A stretch of DNA of 64,000 nt from Absidia repens (taxonomy: Eukaryota > Mucoromycota > Mucoromycetes > Mucorales > Cunninghamellaceae). Under the pieces are notes generated by a model. It was not told where the DNA came from. It was given only the letters and a program-made list of their open reading frames with translations, and did no database searches. Each line of letters begins with the position of its first letter. Position 1 is the first letter of the stretch. Both the position numbers and the translations under genes were made by a program. Below, piece after piece: positions 25,031 to 41,793 of the stretch. The stretch covers positions 290,052-354,051 of the forward strand of contig MCGE01000041.1 in the NCBI GenBank assembly GCA_002105175.1, in the 5' to 3' direction.

Positions 25031-25484
25031 GAGGACAAATGATTAGTCTAAAAAGTAAGAGAAGGAGGAGAGGGGGGAGGAGGGAAATAGAGAAGTCTGT
25101 GTTTAACAAAGAAAAAAAAAAAAAAAAGGCAGACGAAAGAAAAAAGGGAAAGTGAGAAAAAAAAATAAAGTTGGGTAATAAATAGGAAAGAAACGAAACT
25201 ACGCACGCTCTCAAATCTCAAATCTTTTCCCAGAGCGGCGCTGCCGAAGCGAGCATGATGTCGTTGTTCTTTTAAGCGGGAAGACTACAATTATCCGGCT
25301 GCTGCGCTCACATAGCAACCGCCAAAAAAGCCATCAAAAAATTCCACATTTTCAACGTCATCAATCAAGTACAAACTTTATTTGAAGAATATGATATACA
25401 AAATAAAATAATAGAATAATAAACTATAAACACAAACAATAAAACTAACTAATAAATAAACTACCACCACCATCAGATGGATTT
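25031..25484. promoter_or_regulatory. Promoter of the zinc-finger gene and PKC1 3' flank
   Basis: A purine-rich block on the plus strand (25060-25170), read as a pyrimidine tract on the minus strand, lies just upstream of the zinc-finger start. TTTATT at 25377-25382 is a candidate PKC1 poly(A) signal. Confidence 0.45.
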
Positions 25485-29663
<4,179 letters not shown>

Positions 29664-30418
29664 CCGTATTTCTGTAAAAGTAACTTGTTGACAATAGAAT
29701 ATAAGCTTCGAGTAATCTAAAGAAAGGAAATAAAAGCCAAATTAAGTACCACATCATCGCAACAAATACATTCTTTGGCAAAAGAAGTGGATAACCACAT
29801 TTATCCAAGTAACTTACTCAATAAATAAATAAAAAGCTTCTTACTGGCAAACAGATAAAAAACAAAGATTGGAAGAAAGAAAGCGAAAAGCGAAAAAGAA
29901 AGTGGGACGGAACGACGAACGGTTTTGGAGAAAAAAAAAAGCACACCGGAATTTGAAACGAACCTTCCAACAGTTGACTTGCGAGAGTCTGGTCCAACAA
30001 TACCCCGCACAACACCCCCCCCCAATTTTAAAAACCATTGTAATATACAGTAAAGTGCAATATAATATAACACAGTAAATATCTTGATAATAAAGCTGGT
30101 CAATTATTGGTACAAGTGCGTATATGCAATGTATGCTAGAGAACTTTAGACTAAGGATTTTCTGAAGAAGTGAGCTATTATTTATCTGCCAAGAGATTTT
30201 CCCCGCTCAATAAACCAAAACGAGGTAACACAAAAATGGAGACGATAAGAATATATGATAAAAATAATGTATTTTATTATGAGACAAAATAAAATGGTAT
30301 ATAGTAGAATGAAATGGCAAAATATAAAATAAATAAATATATATATATATATATAAGAAAGAAGATGGTAAATTATGACTAATAATGACAGTGGGCAAGG
30401 GGAGGGGATCTATCTAAT
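29664..30418. promoter_or_regulatory. PKC1 upstream region
   Basis: A pyrimidine-rich leader on the minus strand (29940-29850) and a possible 5'-UTR intron (acceptor CTTTAG near 29720) lie above the PKC1 start. An (AT)n run at about 30337-30354 follows the 3' end of the coiled-coil gene. No other gene was seen. Confidence 0.45.
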
Positions 30419-31936
30419 TCAGTCGCTTAAAAGCAGTAATAAGCCAGGCTGGGATGTTGGTTTCTTCAATTTTCGTTGTTTTTGTGTTTGTGTTTGAGGT
30501 TGAGAATGTTGATGGTGTGTATGATCAGGGTGGAGGTTCGGTTGTTTGTAATGTTGGGATTGCATAAATTTGGTATCGTTTTTGGGGCCCAAGACTGGGG
30601 AAGGTAAGAAAGCCGGGAACGAAGCTCGTTTATGGACAATGCGAGGATGTGAGATGATATGTGAAGACGGAATGGTAAGTTGCTGTTGTTGCCGCTGGTG
30701 ATGATGGTGATCCAATGTTGTTTGAGATTCTTTTCGAATAGAAATCCCGATATCCTCGTCTTCTGTCATGTATGACGATGTTTCACTAGTTCGACGAGAG
30801 TCCAGACCAAAATCTTGCACGGAAACAGAGTGACTATCGATATCATGGAGAATTGGCGTTTGCTGTTTCGTCGTTGGTTCATGCATCAGCTGAATTGCAT
30901 CTTGCGCTTGTTCCAGCATGTAAACATATTCACGCATTCTTGCTACCACATCATGTACATTGCCTTTGTGTTCCATTTGTATGAATTCGATCGAAGATAA
31001 CCTTTCTTGTAGCTGATTGTTTTCGCGGACTACCTATTTATCAATACGTAACTGAATGAACATGTCTATCTTTTGTGTCATACTGAGATCTTCATATTTT
31101 CTTACCAAGTCCAAATCCGAGTGAATATTTCGAATGGCCTGAATAGCAAAGACGTCGGATTCCTTCTGGCTCTTGACTGCCCGTTCTAGGAGTACTTGAA
31201 GATTGACATTATCTTCTTGTGTTTCTGTCAAGTCTTGTTCAATTTCATCTATAATAGAAAGTGATCGTTAATGAGGGTCATCAACAGCGAGTATTTATAT
31301 CACAAACTTACGCACACGGTTTCTCGAGTCATACTAGCGTACGGATAGGTAAAATACCGTGAGATCGAAAGAAGTGTACTGCTTTTACACTATTAGCGTA
31401 CTTACCAAGTCATCAGAAATACCGTTGATTTGAGTTGCCAGGCCATTCATTTCTCGTCTAAAGAGGGCCAACTGTTTCCTTGCCTTTTCCATATCCCGTA
31501 AAAATTGAACCTGTTTTTCAGTATCAGAAGACGACGACGTTGAAGAGGCCATGTTTCGCAGAGGTGTTGAATGGGAAATGCTTGCTTTCTTCTAGTTTAA
31601 AATAAATCAAAATAGCAAAGTCAGTGCATAGTGCAGGGAACGTTGAGAGGTGCCACTATTACCTTTGTTTGGACTTGATAGCTGCTCATGTCATCGTTCC
31701 AGTAGTCGTACGATTGCTCTATACAATAAAATAGTAATAAAAACGATGAGTGAGTATCAGCAGATAAAATAAAAGCAACATGAACTTCTTCGGTTACCTT
31801 GCTGCCACGACGACAGAGTGGTGTGATTCTGTGTATCCAAAGAAGTCTATCGAAGCGAAAGAGACCTGTTAGAACAGTAGAAGCAGATAAAACTGTGAAT
31901 TGTTGCCGTTACCTTTGTGTTTTCCTCCGGAACCAT
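30419..31936 (-). CDS. Coiled-coil protein of unknown function
   Basis: Seven exons (31936-31913, 31846-31798, 31718-31663, 31591-31406, 31333-31312, 31248-31106, 31033-30419) encode 364 aa, all in consistent phase. Residues about 60-195 form heptad-rich coiled coil (EKQVQFLRDMEKARKQLALF, EIEQDLTETQED, VVRENNQLQERL). The C-terminal third is His/Gln/Ser/Pro-rich with basic patches (QKQRKLKKP). No catalytic motif was found. An N-terminal QSYDYWNDDMSSYQVQ patch is aromatic and acidic and might be a docking peptide. It lies between PKC1 and an SLT2-type MAPK on the same strand, so a scaffold role in that pathway is tempting but unsupported. Confidence 0.75.
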
Positions 31937-32635
31937 TTACTCTAACATCAAAAGTATACCTGGGATGTATTTTTTAGATTAATTAGACTGTAATAGAAGT
32001 TTAGGAAGAGATGGAAGATAAAAATAAAAAATAAAAGAATAAAAAAAGATCAAAGTATAAAAGCAAAAAAAAAAAAAAAAGGTTTGGTGGGTCGGGGTAT
32101 GAATATCATTGGTGGTTAAGGTAGCCTGGTATCAAACCAGGGGTAAAGATGATGTTACTCTAACGAAGGATGCGTATATTTCATATAGCTTTTCTGTGTA
32201 TACCTTCTGTTTTTCAACATGATGGTGATGATGAAGTTAAGGATAATGAGGATGATGAAGCTATTAACTGTACCTGTATTGAAAAAAGGAACTAATATCA
32301 GCTAGGGAGACTATACTGATGCCGTCATTAAAAAAGGGGCAGGCGCAAGAGGAGAGGAGGACCCGTCATTGGTGATTCGTCACCAACACATCATATATTC
32401 CCATGTAACTGTATAATGCCTATATATATATGATAATGCCTAGGCTGGTAAAGGAAAAATGGCCTATGTAGAAATCATCTGCAGTGCATAGTTCAACTCT
32501 CTATACTGCTATAGAAATAACGACGTCTTTATTGACACCTACTGTATATCAATCAGACGGCACACATACGCATTATTACACATACACAGTATCATTATAT
32601 ATTCGTCCTCTTTCAGATAGTAAAAGCATTATTTT

Positions 32636-32676
<41 letters not shown>

Positions 32677-32891
32677 ATCAAGAGTCATCCTATTCTTTCA
32701 GATAGCAAAATCATCATTTTCATAATCATTTTTTATTGGTATAGGCATTTTTACCTTGTTTTGAATACTATAAACCATAAAAAACAATATAATAATATTG
32801 CAACCAAAATCAATAATGACAAAAAGGAGAGAAAAAAACATCCACTTCTGCTACTATTACTATTACTAACTAAAATTAAACTACTGAACTA
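31937..32891. other. Intergenic DNA without recognised gene
   Basis: Contains an A run (32066-32082) and the CA microsatellite listed separately. No coding signal was found. Confidence 0.5.
32637..32674 (+). repeat. (CA)n microsatellite
   Basis: A nearly perfect CACACA tract of about 35 bp. Confidence 0.95.
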
Positions 32892-35190
<2,299 letters not shown>

Positions 35191-35864
35191 TGTTGATATA
35201 ATGACGAAAAGGAATAAAGAAGTATAGTCTAATCTAATAAAGGGTTATCTATTCTTTTTTTCTAAAAAAAAAAAAAAAAAAAAAAAAAGAAAAGGGAAAA
35301 AAAAAGGAGGGAAGAAACTTAAAAAGCCAAGGCCTGCTGCGTTTGAAATATAAAAAAAAGGCTGGTTCAACACTATCGGCTTGTTTGTTACGGAATTATA
35401 AACCGAGCGCAATCAAAGATAAATAACATGCCAATTACGTTATATTTTTCACGGCGTAATGAATAAAATTAAACATATATGGTTGAACTGACAACACATA
35501 TTAAGTAGAACCTTGACTAAAACAGGTAAAAGGAAGGATTGCTGTAAACAAGCACTGAACAATGCGGAACAAGACTCTCTGTTTATATTTCAACAATATA
35601 TAAAGGTATTAAAATTCATTCATGTGCTGTAAGGATACTTCACTGATTTCAATGATTTATCCAGGACGAATCTATAAAAAGTAAAAAAAATTGTTCAGCT
35701 GTCAGTTTCAAATTCCGCAATCAACCACTGTTCTGGGTTATATTCGTTTTTTTTCTTTCTTTCTTTCTTTCTCTCTTTCTTTTTCTTTTTTCTTTGCCAC
35801 CTTCTTCCACTCTCCCCTCCTTTCTTATCCAACTCAGCTTTTAGCTACACCTTACATAAGCCCT
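35191..35864. promoter_or_regulatory. Divergent promoter, SLT2-type MAPK and GT49 gene
   Basis: An A run on the plus strand (35264-35288) lies in the MAPK leader. A (CTTT)n-like pyrimidine tract at 35740-35830 is the leader of the glycosyltransferase. It is translatable in frame, but Phe/Ser-rich and not considered coding. Confidence 0.45.
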
Positions 35865-37412
35865 ATGCTGGAATCTTCATCAGTTTGGAGATTGGGAAAA
35901 TACTTTCTATTTGTCTACACCTTCTTTTCCTTATTTTTTACTGTCAAGCACTTTTATGCCACACCTCACTCCAATTTCTCTCAGGGTGACACTTCCGACG
36001 TTGCTAATGAACTTCACCCAAGGGCTGATCAGGATATGCTTTCTATAACGGACCACCAAGATCACCAATTGGTATCACAGCCCAAGACATGGATAAGCAA
36101 TCAAGGTAAGTAATATTGATATGTACAGGTTCTCGGTGATCGACTAATCGAACCCTTAAAACAGGTACTGCTCAAGTCGTGTCGGAGTCTTATTTAATGT
36201 CAAAGCTATTCTCGGACGCCATGGGTCCTTCCAATTTGAAACCATATTACTTCAAAGCAAGACATTTTCTCAATCAAAAAGACATCACTTTGTCCACGTT
36301 GGTCACACGAAATCGATTCCCAGTCCTTGGTCGCTTAGCATCCCATTACAAAGGTAAAATAAAAACGAACAATGGATGGAAATTGAAGAAAAAAAAAACT
36401 TTTTTTACTCCGATTACTGATTTGCTAAAATTAATTTTTCTATGCTATCTATATATCCACCTCAAACAGGACCAATTAGTGCGGCGATTCATATCAATGA
36501 CGATGACACTAAAGACCAAGTGTTGAAGGAACTCCATCAATTATTCAGTACCAACCCTGACATGCAACAATATGTAGATATTCACCTGATTATTGATCCT
36601 TTTGACCGACAATTTAATATGTGGCGAAATGTTGCCAAGTTTTATGCACGTACGGATTACATCATGATGCTGGATGTGGACTTCTATCTTTGCACTGACT
36701 TCCGCCATCGTATTCTCAGCAACAAATCTATTCTTAACATGCTGGATTCTGGACGAACTGCCTTGGTGGTCCCTGCGTTTGAATATTTACTTCAAGACAA
36801 CGGTTTGGATGCCTCCACCTTCCCTACCCAGAAGAACGACCTTGTCCGCCAGGTGCAAGATGAAGAAAAAATCGACATGTTCCATAAATCATGGATCAAT
36901 GGTCATGGCGCCACCAATTATTCCAAATGGTACACTTCCTCTGATATGTATAAAGTCACGGATTACAACTTCTCGTACGAGCCATATGTCATTTTTAAAA
37001 AGGAAAACTCCCCATGGTGTGATGAACGATTCATTGGCTATGGTGCCAACAAGGCTGCCTGCCTTTATGAAATCTACTTGTCTGGAATGGATTACTGGGT
37101 CTTACCCGATGACTTTTTGATTCATCAAACCCACTCCTACCCCGAAGATACAAGAAGAAAAGAGGTAAAATTGATGATTGATAGTGTGGTGATTTCAATG
37201 AGCTCAACTGTGGTTATTTCATGAAGTACTGACTCCATTCTTTTATTATTATATAGCGCCAACACAACCGCAAACTATACAGCAACTTTAGAGAAGAACT
37301 TTGCTTACGATACTCAAGAAAATTTGCAGCAACTGGTGAATGGGAAACTGCAAAAGCAGACAATCTCAAGAATGAATGCCAAAAAATCCGTGGTTTTAGA
37401 TTAGCCGTATAG
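35865..37412 (+). CDS. GT49 (LARGE/B4GAT1-like) glycosyltransferase
   Basis: Four exons (35865-36105, 36165-36353, 36470-37164, 37257-37412) encode 426 aa. A short cytosolic tail and a single membrane anchor (about 13-31, FLFVYTFFSLFF) give type II Golgi topology. The catalytic region has TLVTRNRFPVLGRLASHYKG, PISAAIHIND, a DxD-like MLDVDFYL metal site, and the C-terminal block PWCDERFIGYGANKAACLYE...VLPDDFLIHQ. This set defines Pfam glycosyltransferase family 49. In animals these enzymes add glucuronic acid to O-mannose glycans. The fungal substrate is unknown and may be a wall or secreted glycoprotein glycan, possibly glucuronic acid-containing as in mucoralean walls (inference). It lies head-to-head with the MAPK gene. 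Confidence 0.85.
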
Positions 37413-37603
37413 GTTTGACTTTTTAAATACTTCTTTACGATCATCCATTTTCCCACTGTAGTTAGTTGTGCATATATTTTATATCCCCATCTTTTTATTA
37501 TTACTATACATTATCAATGCATATATTTTGAACCTCACAATCAATTTATTTTTATCACTTCCTGCCACTTCAATTATTTATTATACATTTACACTCATTT
37601 TCA

Positions 37604-37609
37604 AATAAA
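37604..37609 (+). terminator. Poly(A) signal for the GT49 gene
   Basis: AATAAA lies 191 bp after the stop. Confidence 0.45.
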
Positions 37610-38014
37610 ACACTTTGCATCATCCAAAACTGGTATCTCAATGTATGAACAAATATGACATGTGTGTCTGTGCGAATGGGAATTGTAGCAACCATGTGAC
37701 CATGTATGAATACAAATGCTCAAACCAAATCCACACTTATATGGTAATAGCCAAAACCGTTCCATGTCATTTCAGATGGGTTAGAAGAGGGGTTATCAAA
37801 ACCATCGTCATTAGTTTGCTAATACGATATCAACGGGAAAGCGCAATTGCACCTTTACTGTGGGAAATATCGTTATTCTTAAGTGTGAAACCTTGCAACC
37901 TCTATCAATACAGCGGACTTCTGGAGCCATATTTTGTGGTTTTTCCATCGAAATGAAAAACGACATTGAGAAAAATCTGGTACTGCTGTTCAGTGAGAGG
38001 CCACAGAAATTTTT

Positions 38015-38320
38015 CAAAACCCGCCCACATGAAATATTTTATTTTCTCTCTCCCACCTTTTTTATTTTATTATTTTTTCCTTTTATTTTTTCTTCACCAT
38101 TCAACTTCTATAGAGCAATGTTGAACTTAGAATAGTGTCAGGACTAGTTTAGAAGGGTTTTCAGCTCAGGGATTACAAGATGCATGGGGAAACCCTTTCA
38201 CTTTGGATCTAGGATCTAAAGGCACCATTGGTTGGCTTTTTGGAGCCTTCGTTAGCTTAGTGTAGTATTAGTTTGTTCGTAGTTTGCACCTATAACTGAA
38301 TAAAACATATCTCTTTTTAC
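38015..38320 (+). repeat. R1 interspersed repeat, forward copy (38.0 kb)
   Basis: Very similar to the 14.9-kb copy through its whole length: CCCGCC-CACATG (38026-38031, one base from CACGTG), pyrimidine tract, ACCATTCAACTTCTATAG, GCATGGGGAAACCCTTTCA, TTTTTGGAGCCTTCGTTAGC and CTGAATAAA. It faces the reverse copy at 39.3 kb, making a large imperfect inverted repeat. Confidence 0.8.
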
Positions 38321-38329
38321 ATACTTCAA

Positions 38330-38740
38330 TGAAAAGTGTCCCATTAATTTTCTCTCATGTTTGTACAGTACAAGAGATCCCTTTATACCATCGCTTCTTT
38401 AGATTAATATTGACTATTATTATGCTGCAATGGAGATTGTCCCATTAGTGTTTGTACAGTGCAAGAGATCCCTTTTACCATAGCTTCCTTAGATTAGTAT
38501 TGACCGTTATTATGCTTTAATAGAAATATACTTTTAGCCTCTATTTATTGTGTAATAGATCCTTTTTACTATCGCATCTTTAGACCAATATTGACCATTA
38601 TTATGCTTCAATAAAAAATATAAATTTATAATCATTCATGTCTTGTACTATACAGTATATTATATCCCATTATACAATCGTCCTTTTAGATTAGTGTTGA
38701 TCATTCCTCAAATTTTCCAACAGCATCCTTCCCCGAATAG
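38330..38740 (+). repeat. Degenerate tandem array after R1 (about 80-100 bp units)
   Basis: Four to five units. Each runs ...TGTACAGT(G/A)CAAGAGATCCCTTT(T)AC, CAT(C/A)GC(A/T)TC, TTTAGATTA(G/A)TATTGACC, TTATTATGCTT(C/T)AAT. Later units are more diverged. There is no open frame, and the units are AT-rich. Confidence 0.7.
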
Positions 38741-39059
38741 ATTCCTTGTAGTGTGTTTTTGATGCTGTAACTGAGAGAATTACGCCACGGGATATACTGC
38801 TAGTCGATTTCATTGATTTCGTTGCGTTTTGTTAGTATTTGGGACTTCCCAAGGACGGTATAGGAAAAGATGACAATTATTCTTTTCAAAGAGTATGACT
38901 TGCTCGGCATTATACTAAAAATGGTTGGTTCTGAGAGTTTATTGCTATTCTGAGTTTTGTGAATATGGGTCCCCACTGCACTAAAACTAAAGAAAGGGGG
39001 TTTATGGTAATATGGGGCTTGATGGAAGGATCTAACGAGAAGAAGCATGATGGAGACTA

Positions 39060-39250
39060 TAGTGATATTTGAAATTTGGTGAACACTAATCTAAAAGTTC
39101 GATTGTAAAATGAGAGCTAATGTACTGGGAAAGACACTATTATTGTAAAACAGCAACGATAAACATTAATCAAAAGTAATGATATCAGTGAAAGGGATCT
39201 ATTGTTCAATACATGAGAGAGACGAATGAAACGTTTTCCATTAAAGCTTG
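39060..39250 (-). repeat. R1-associated tail, reverse orientation (39.1 kb)
   Basis: Contains the reverse complement of the tandem units (ACACTAATCTAAAAG, GATAAACATTAATC, AAAGGGATCTATTG) immediately above the reverse R1 copy. This mirrors the arrangement at 38.0-38.7 kb. Confidence 0.6.
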
Positions 39251-39254
39251 GTAA

Positions 39255-39590
39255 AAAGACACACATTTTATTTTGATGTAGATAGAAACTATGGACAAAC
39301 GAACACTAAACTAAGCTAATGAATGCTTCAAAAAGCCCATCTCATGGTGGTTCTAAATCCTGAATCCAAAATGAAAGGGTTTTCCCATGCATCTTCTAAT
39401 CCCTGTGTGGAAACTCCTTTTAATCTAGTTCTAACACTAATCTAAGATCACCATGTCTTCAAAATTTTGAATGGCGAATGGCGAAAAAAAAGGAAAGAAG
39501 TAAAGAGAGAGAGGGAGCAAAAAATTTAAAAAAAATGGTAGTAATTAAAATTTTTCACGTGGACGGGATTTGAAAAAAAAAGGTCTCTCG
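39255..39590 (-). repeat. R1 interspersed repeat, reverse copy (39.3 kb)
   Basis: Reverse-oriented copy with ACTAAACTAAGCTAATGAA, CCAAAATGAAAGGGTTTTCCC, a purine tract and CACGTG at 39556-39561 followed by GGACGGGATTTGAAA. Confidence 0.8.
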
Positions 39591-40968
39591 TAGGGTGTTT
39601 TCTTTGACAGAGTGTGGCTATTTTCTCACAACATTATTTCCTATCATTCAAACACTGGCAATGTAATTGTTTTCTTTTCTTAATATCCTTTCAGAAAAGA
39701 TGGAGCAATTCTACCTAGTTCATTCCACCCCTTCATTGTATCATATCAAAACATAGTTTGTGCAGGATGGCTTAACCTTTTTTATTCCGCAATGAAGATA
39801 ATGTACCACACATCCCTCATACATCCATACCTACTTGCTTCGCATTACTGTACATTACGTCTTAGTATTGTCATTAGACTAATTTAGTTTTAGGTAGCAT
39901 AATTTATTATATCTAAATAAAATATGCCCTTTCTTTTTGCATTGACATCGTCTCTGATACATTTAGTTTACCCTTTATCTAGCATTCCGTTTGTTTTTCT
40001 TTTTTTGGTAAAGATCTTGCTGTTGCAGTTCCTCGACCCTCAACCAAAACCGTCCAACTTCAATTGCCCAAGCTGTTTTTTTTTTTTTTGTTGTTTTGTT
40101 TTTTTAAAAAATCCCCCCCCAATGACGCACCTTTGCTCCTTTTCAACTTCACTATGTATCATATTGTATTACGTAATTAAAAGCTTCACTGTCAAGTAAA
40201 CCAAGTAAGTATTCATATAATGGAGTTTTCCACGAAACCCAATTACTTTCGTTCTTGCTGAACTGTGCCATATGCATGTCTATGGTTGAGAGATTTCCTA
40301 TCACCTTTTGTGGCAAAATGACTCCTGGGCTTGCCTGTTGGATCAAATTTTAGCGGGCGTGAAAATCGTGCGAGGTAATAAGGATCGAATCAATGTTATA
40401 CAATACTCATATCGCAGATGATTTTTTCTTGAATGCAGTAAACGACTGAATAACGATAGAGAACTTTCTTTTCAGGGGGAAGGGGTTTGAGGTACGAGGC
40501 GAATAATAAAAGGATTCGTAATTTTTTTATTTATTTATTTTTAGGCTGAAGCCCCTAAACTAGTATTTTACGCATAGTCAAATGTCATGTTTTGCACCGT
40601 CTACATGTATAAGCAATCCCTTCGATAGAGAGTCAAAAAGTAACTACCTACAATACATAGAAGCAAAGGCGGGATTCACCAATGCCATATCTAATCTCTA
40701 CACACAAAAATAAACTCTTTGGACCTGCCCCTTTTTTGCAATGCATCAACCATAACAGAATCGTACATCCTCACATAGTCATTACAACAATGTCCCTACT
40801 CTGTCATCATCGACGCCGCCACCACTCTAACACTAATTTCAATTCACTGCAGAAAAGAAAATATCTTCAAGTCAATGTGTTTTCACATGTAATTTTATTG
40901 ATATAACAAGCACAAGTAAAAAAAAGAAAAAAGTTGGAGGAAGGGCGGAATATCTAATTTTAAAACTT
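39591..40968. other. Repeat-flanking intergenic DNA
   Basis: 39865-39985 resembles 58205-58325 (TCATTAGACT..TTTAGTTT, an AATAAA, then TTAGTTT(A/G)CC), so the R1 element seems to have a divergent second arm. A minus-strand open stretch at 40152-40346 vaguely resembles the start of copia-type Gag proteins and is discussed as a finding. No intact gene was found. Confidence 0.5.
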
Positions 40969-41633
40969 CTATCCTACATGATCACTGAAATCAATATCAA
41001 ATATACTAGTGGGATCTGTCTTCAACTTGGTCCGGGCATCCTTGATCACTCTACGCGCACAAAACCATGATAATCAGAAAGTCATGTTAAAGAATAATCA
41101 ATTTTGGGTCAAGATCTATTGAGCATTACTATTTCAAGCAAAATGCAACACTCTACAATACACATACACACACATCTAGACAACTGCTGTCCTTTCCTTT
41201 TTTTATTTTTGTAACTTACCTAGCATCTTTACGTAAGTCACCAGTTTCGATACCAAGTTGAGCTTCAGGCATCAACGCTTCTAGGACATAGTGATTATCA
41301 CAGTGAGGACAGTATTCATCTTCTTCTTCGTAATCCCTATTCAGAGACAAACGTGAATCAAACAGTTCAAAATATTATATCACTACCTTCCTCTTTGGAT
41401 CACTTACAATACATTCTTTCTAAAAGCCTTTTTGCATTTTTTGCATGCGAACACCATTTCATCTGTTTTCCGTAAAGGATGATCTGACACTTCTTGATGA
41501 CATTCGGCACAGTCAAACCACCGTCGACAACAAGGGGCGCGGATAGAGGCCTACATAAGAGAGATGGATTAGTACAAATACTTTTGTTGCTGCAGTTGAA
41601 TTGTACCTGGGCATTCAAAATATGCTTGCACAT
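40969..41633 (-). CDS. CHY-type zinc-finger protein
   Basis: Four exons (41633-41607, 41550-41408, 41336-41220, 41050-40969) encode 122 aa. The order MCKHILNAQ, ASIRAPCCRRWFDCAECHQE, SDHPL, FACKKCKKAFRKN, DEYCPHCDNHYV gives the CxH...CC..W.DC..CH.E....HP...C..C...C..C ligand pattern of the CHY zinc finger. Small stand-alone CHY proteins are widespread in fungi. Yeast Hot13, which is related, acts on the Mia40 disulphide relay of the mitochondrial intermembrane space, but identity with Hot13 is not claimed. It sits just downstream of SAM50 in the genome, on the same strand, after a 160-bp gap. Confidence 0.85.
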
Positions 41634-41793
41634 GATGGAAAGGGTATAAAAGTGGTTGAGATTTGAAGAAGAGAGATGAAAGAAAAATGGAGACAGGAAA
41701 AAAAAATATATATATAAAAACTTTTTAAACACCGGTAAAAACCCAATAAAATTTTATTATGTAAAAGAATGATGAAGAGTGACTATATTAAAA

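Noticed and set aside
35691..35864. In-frame N-terminal extension of the GT49 protein
   Set aside because: The extension is Phe/Ser-rich leader translated from CT repeats, and the membrane anchor follows normally from the downstream ATG.
38330..38740. CRISPR-like array
   Set aside because: The units are degenerate and contiguous without unique spacers, and the genome is clearly eukaryotic.
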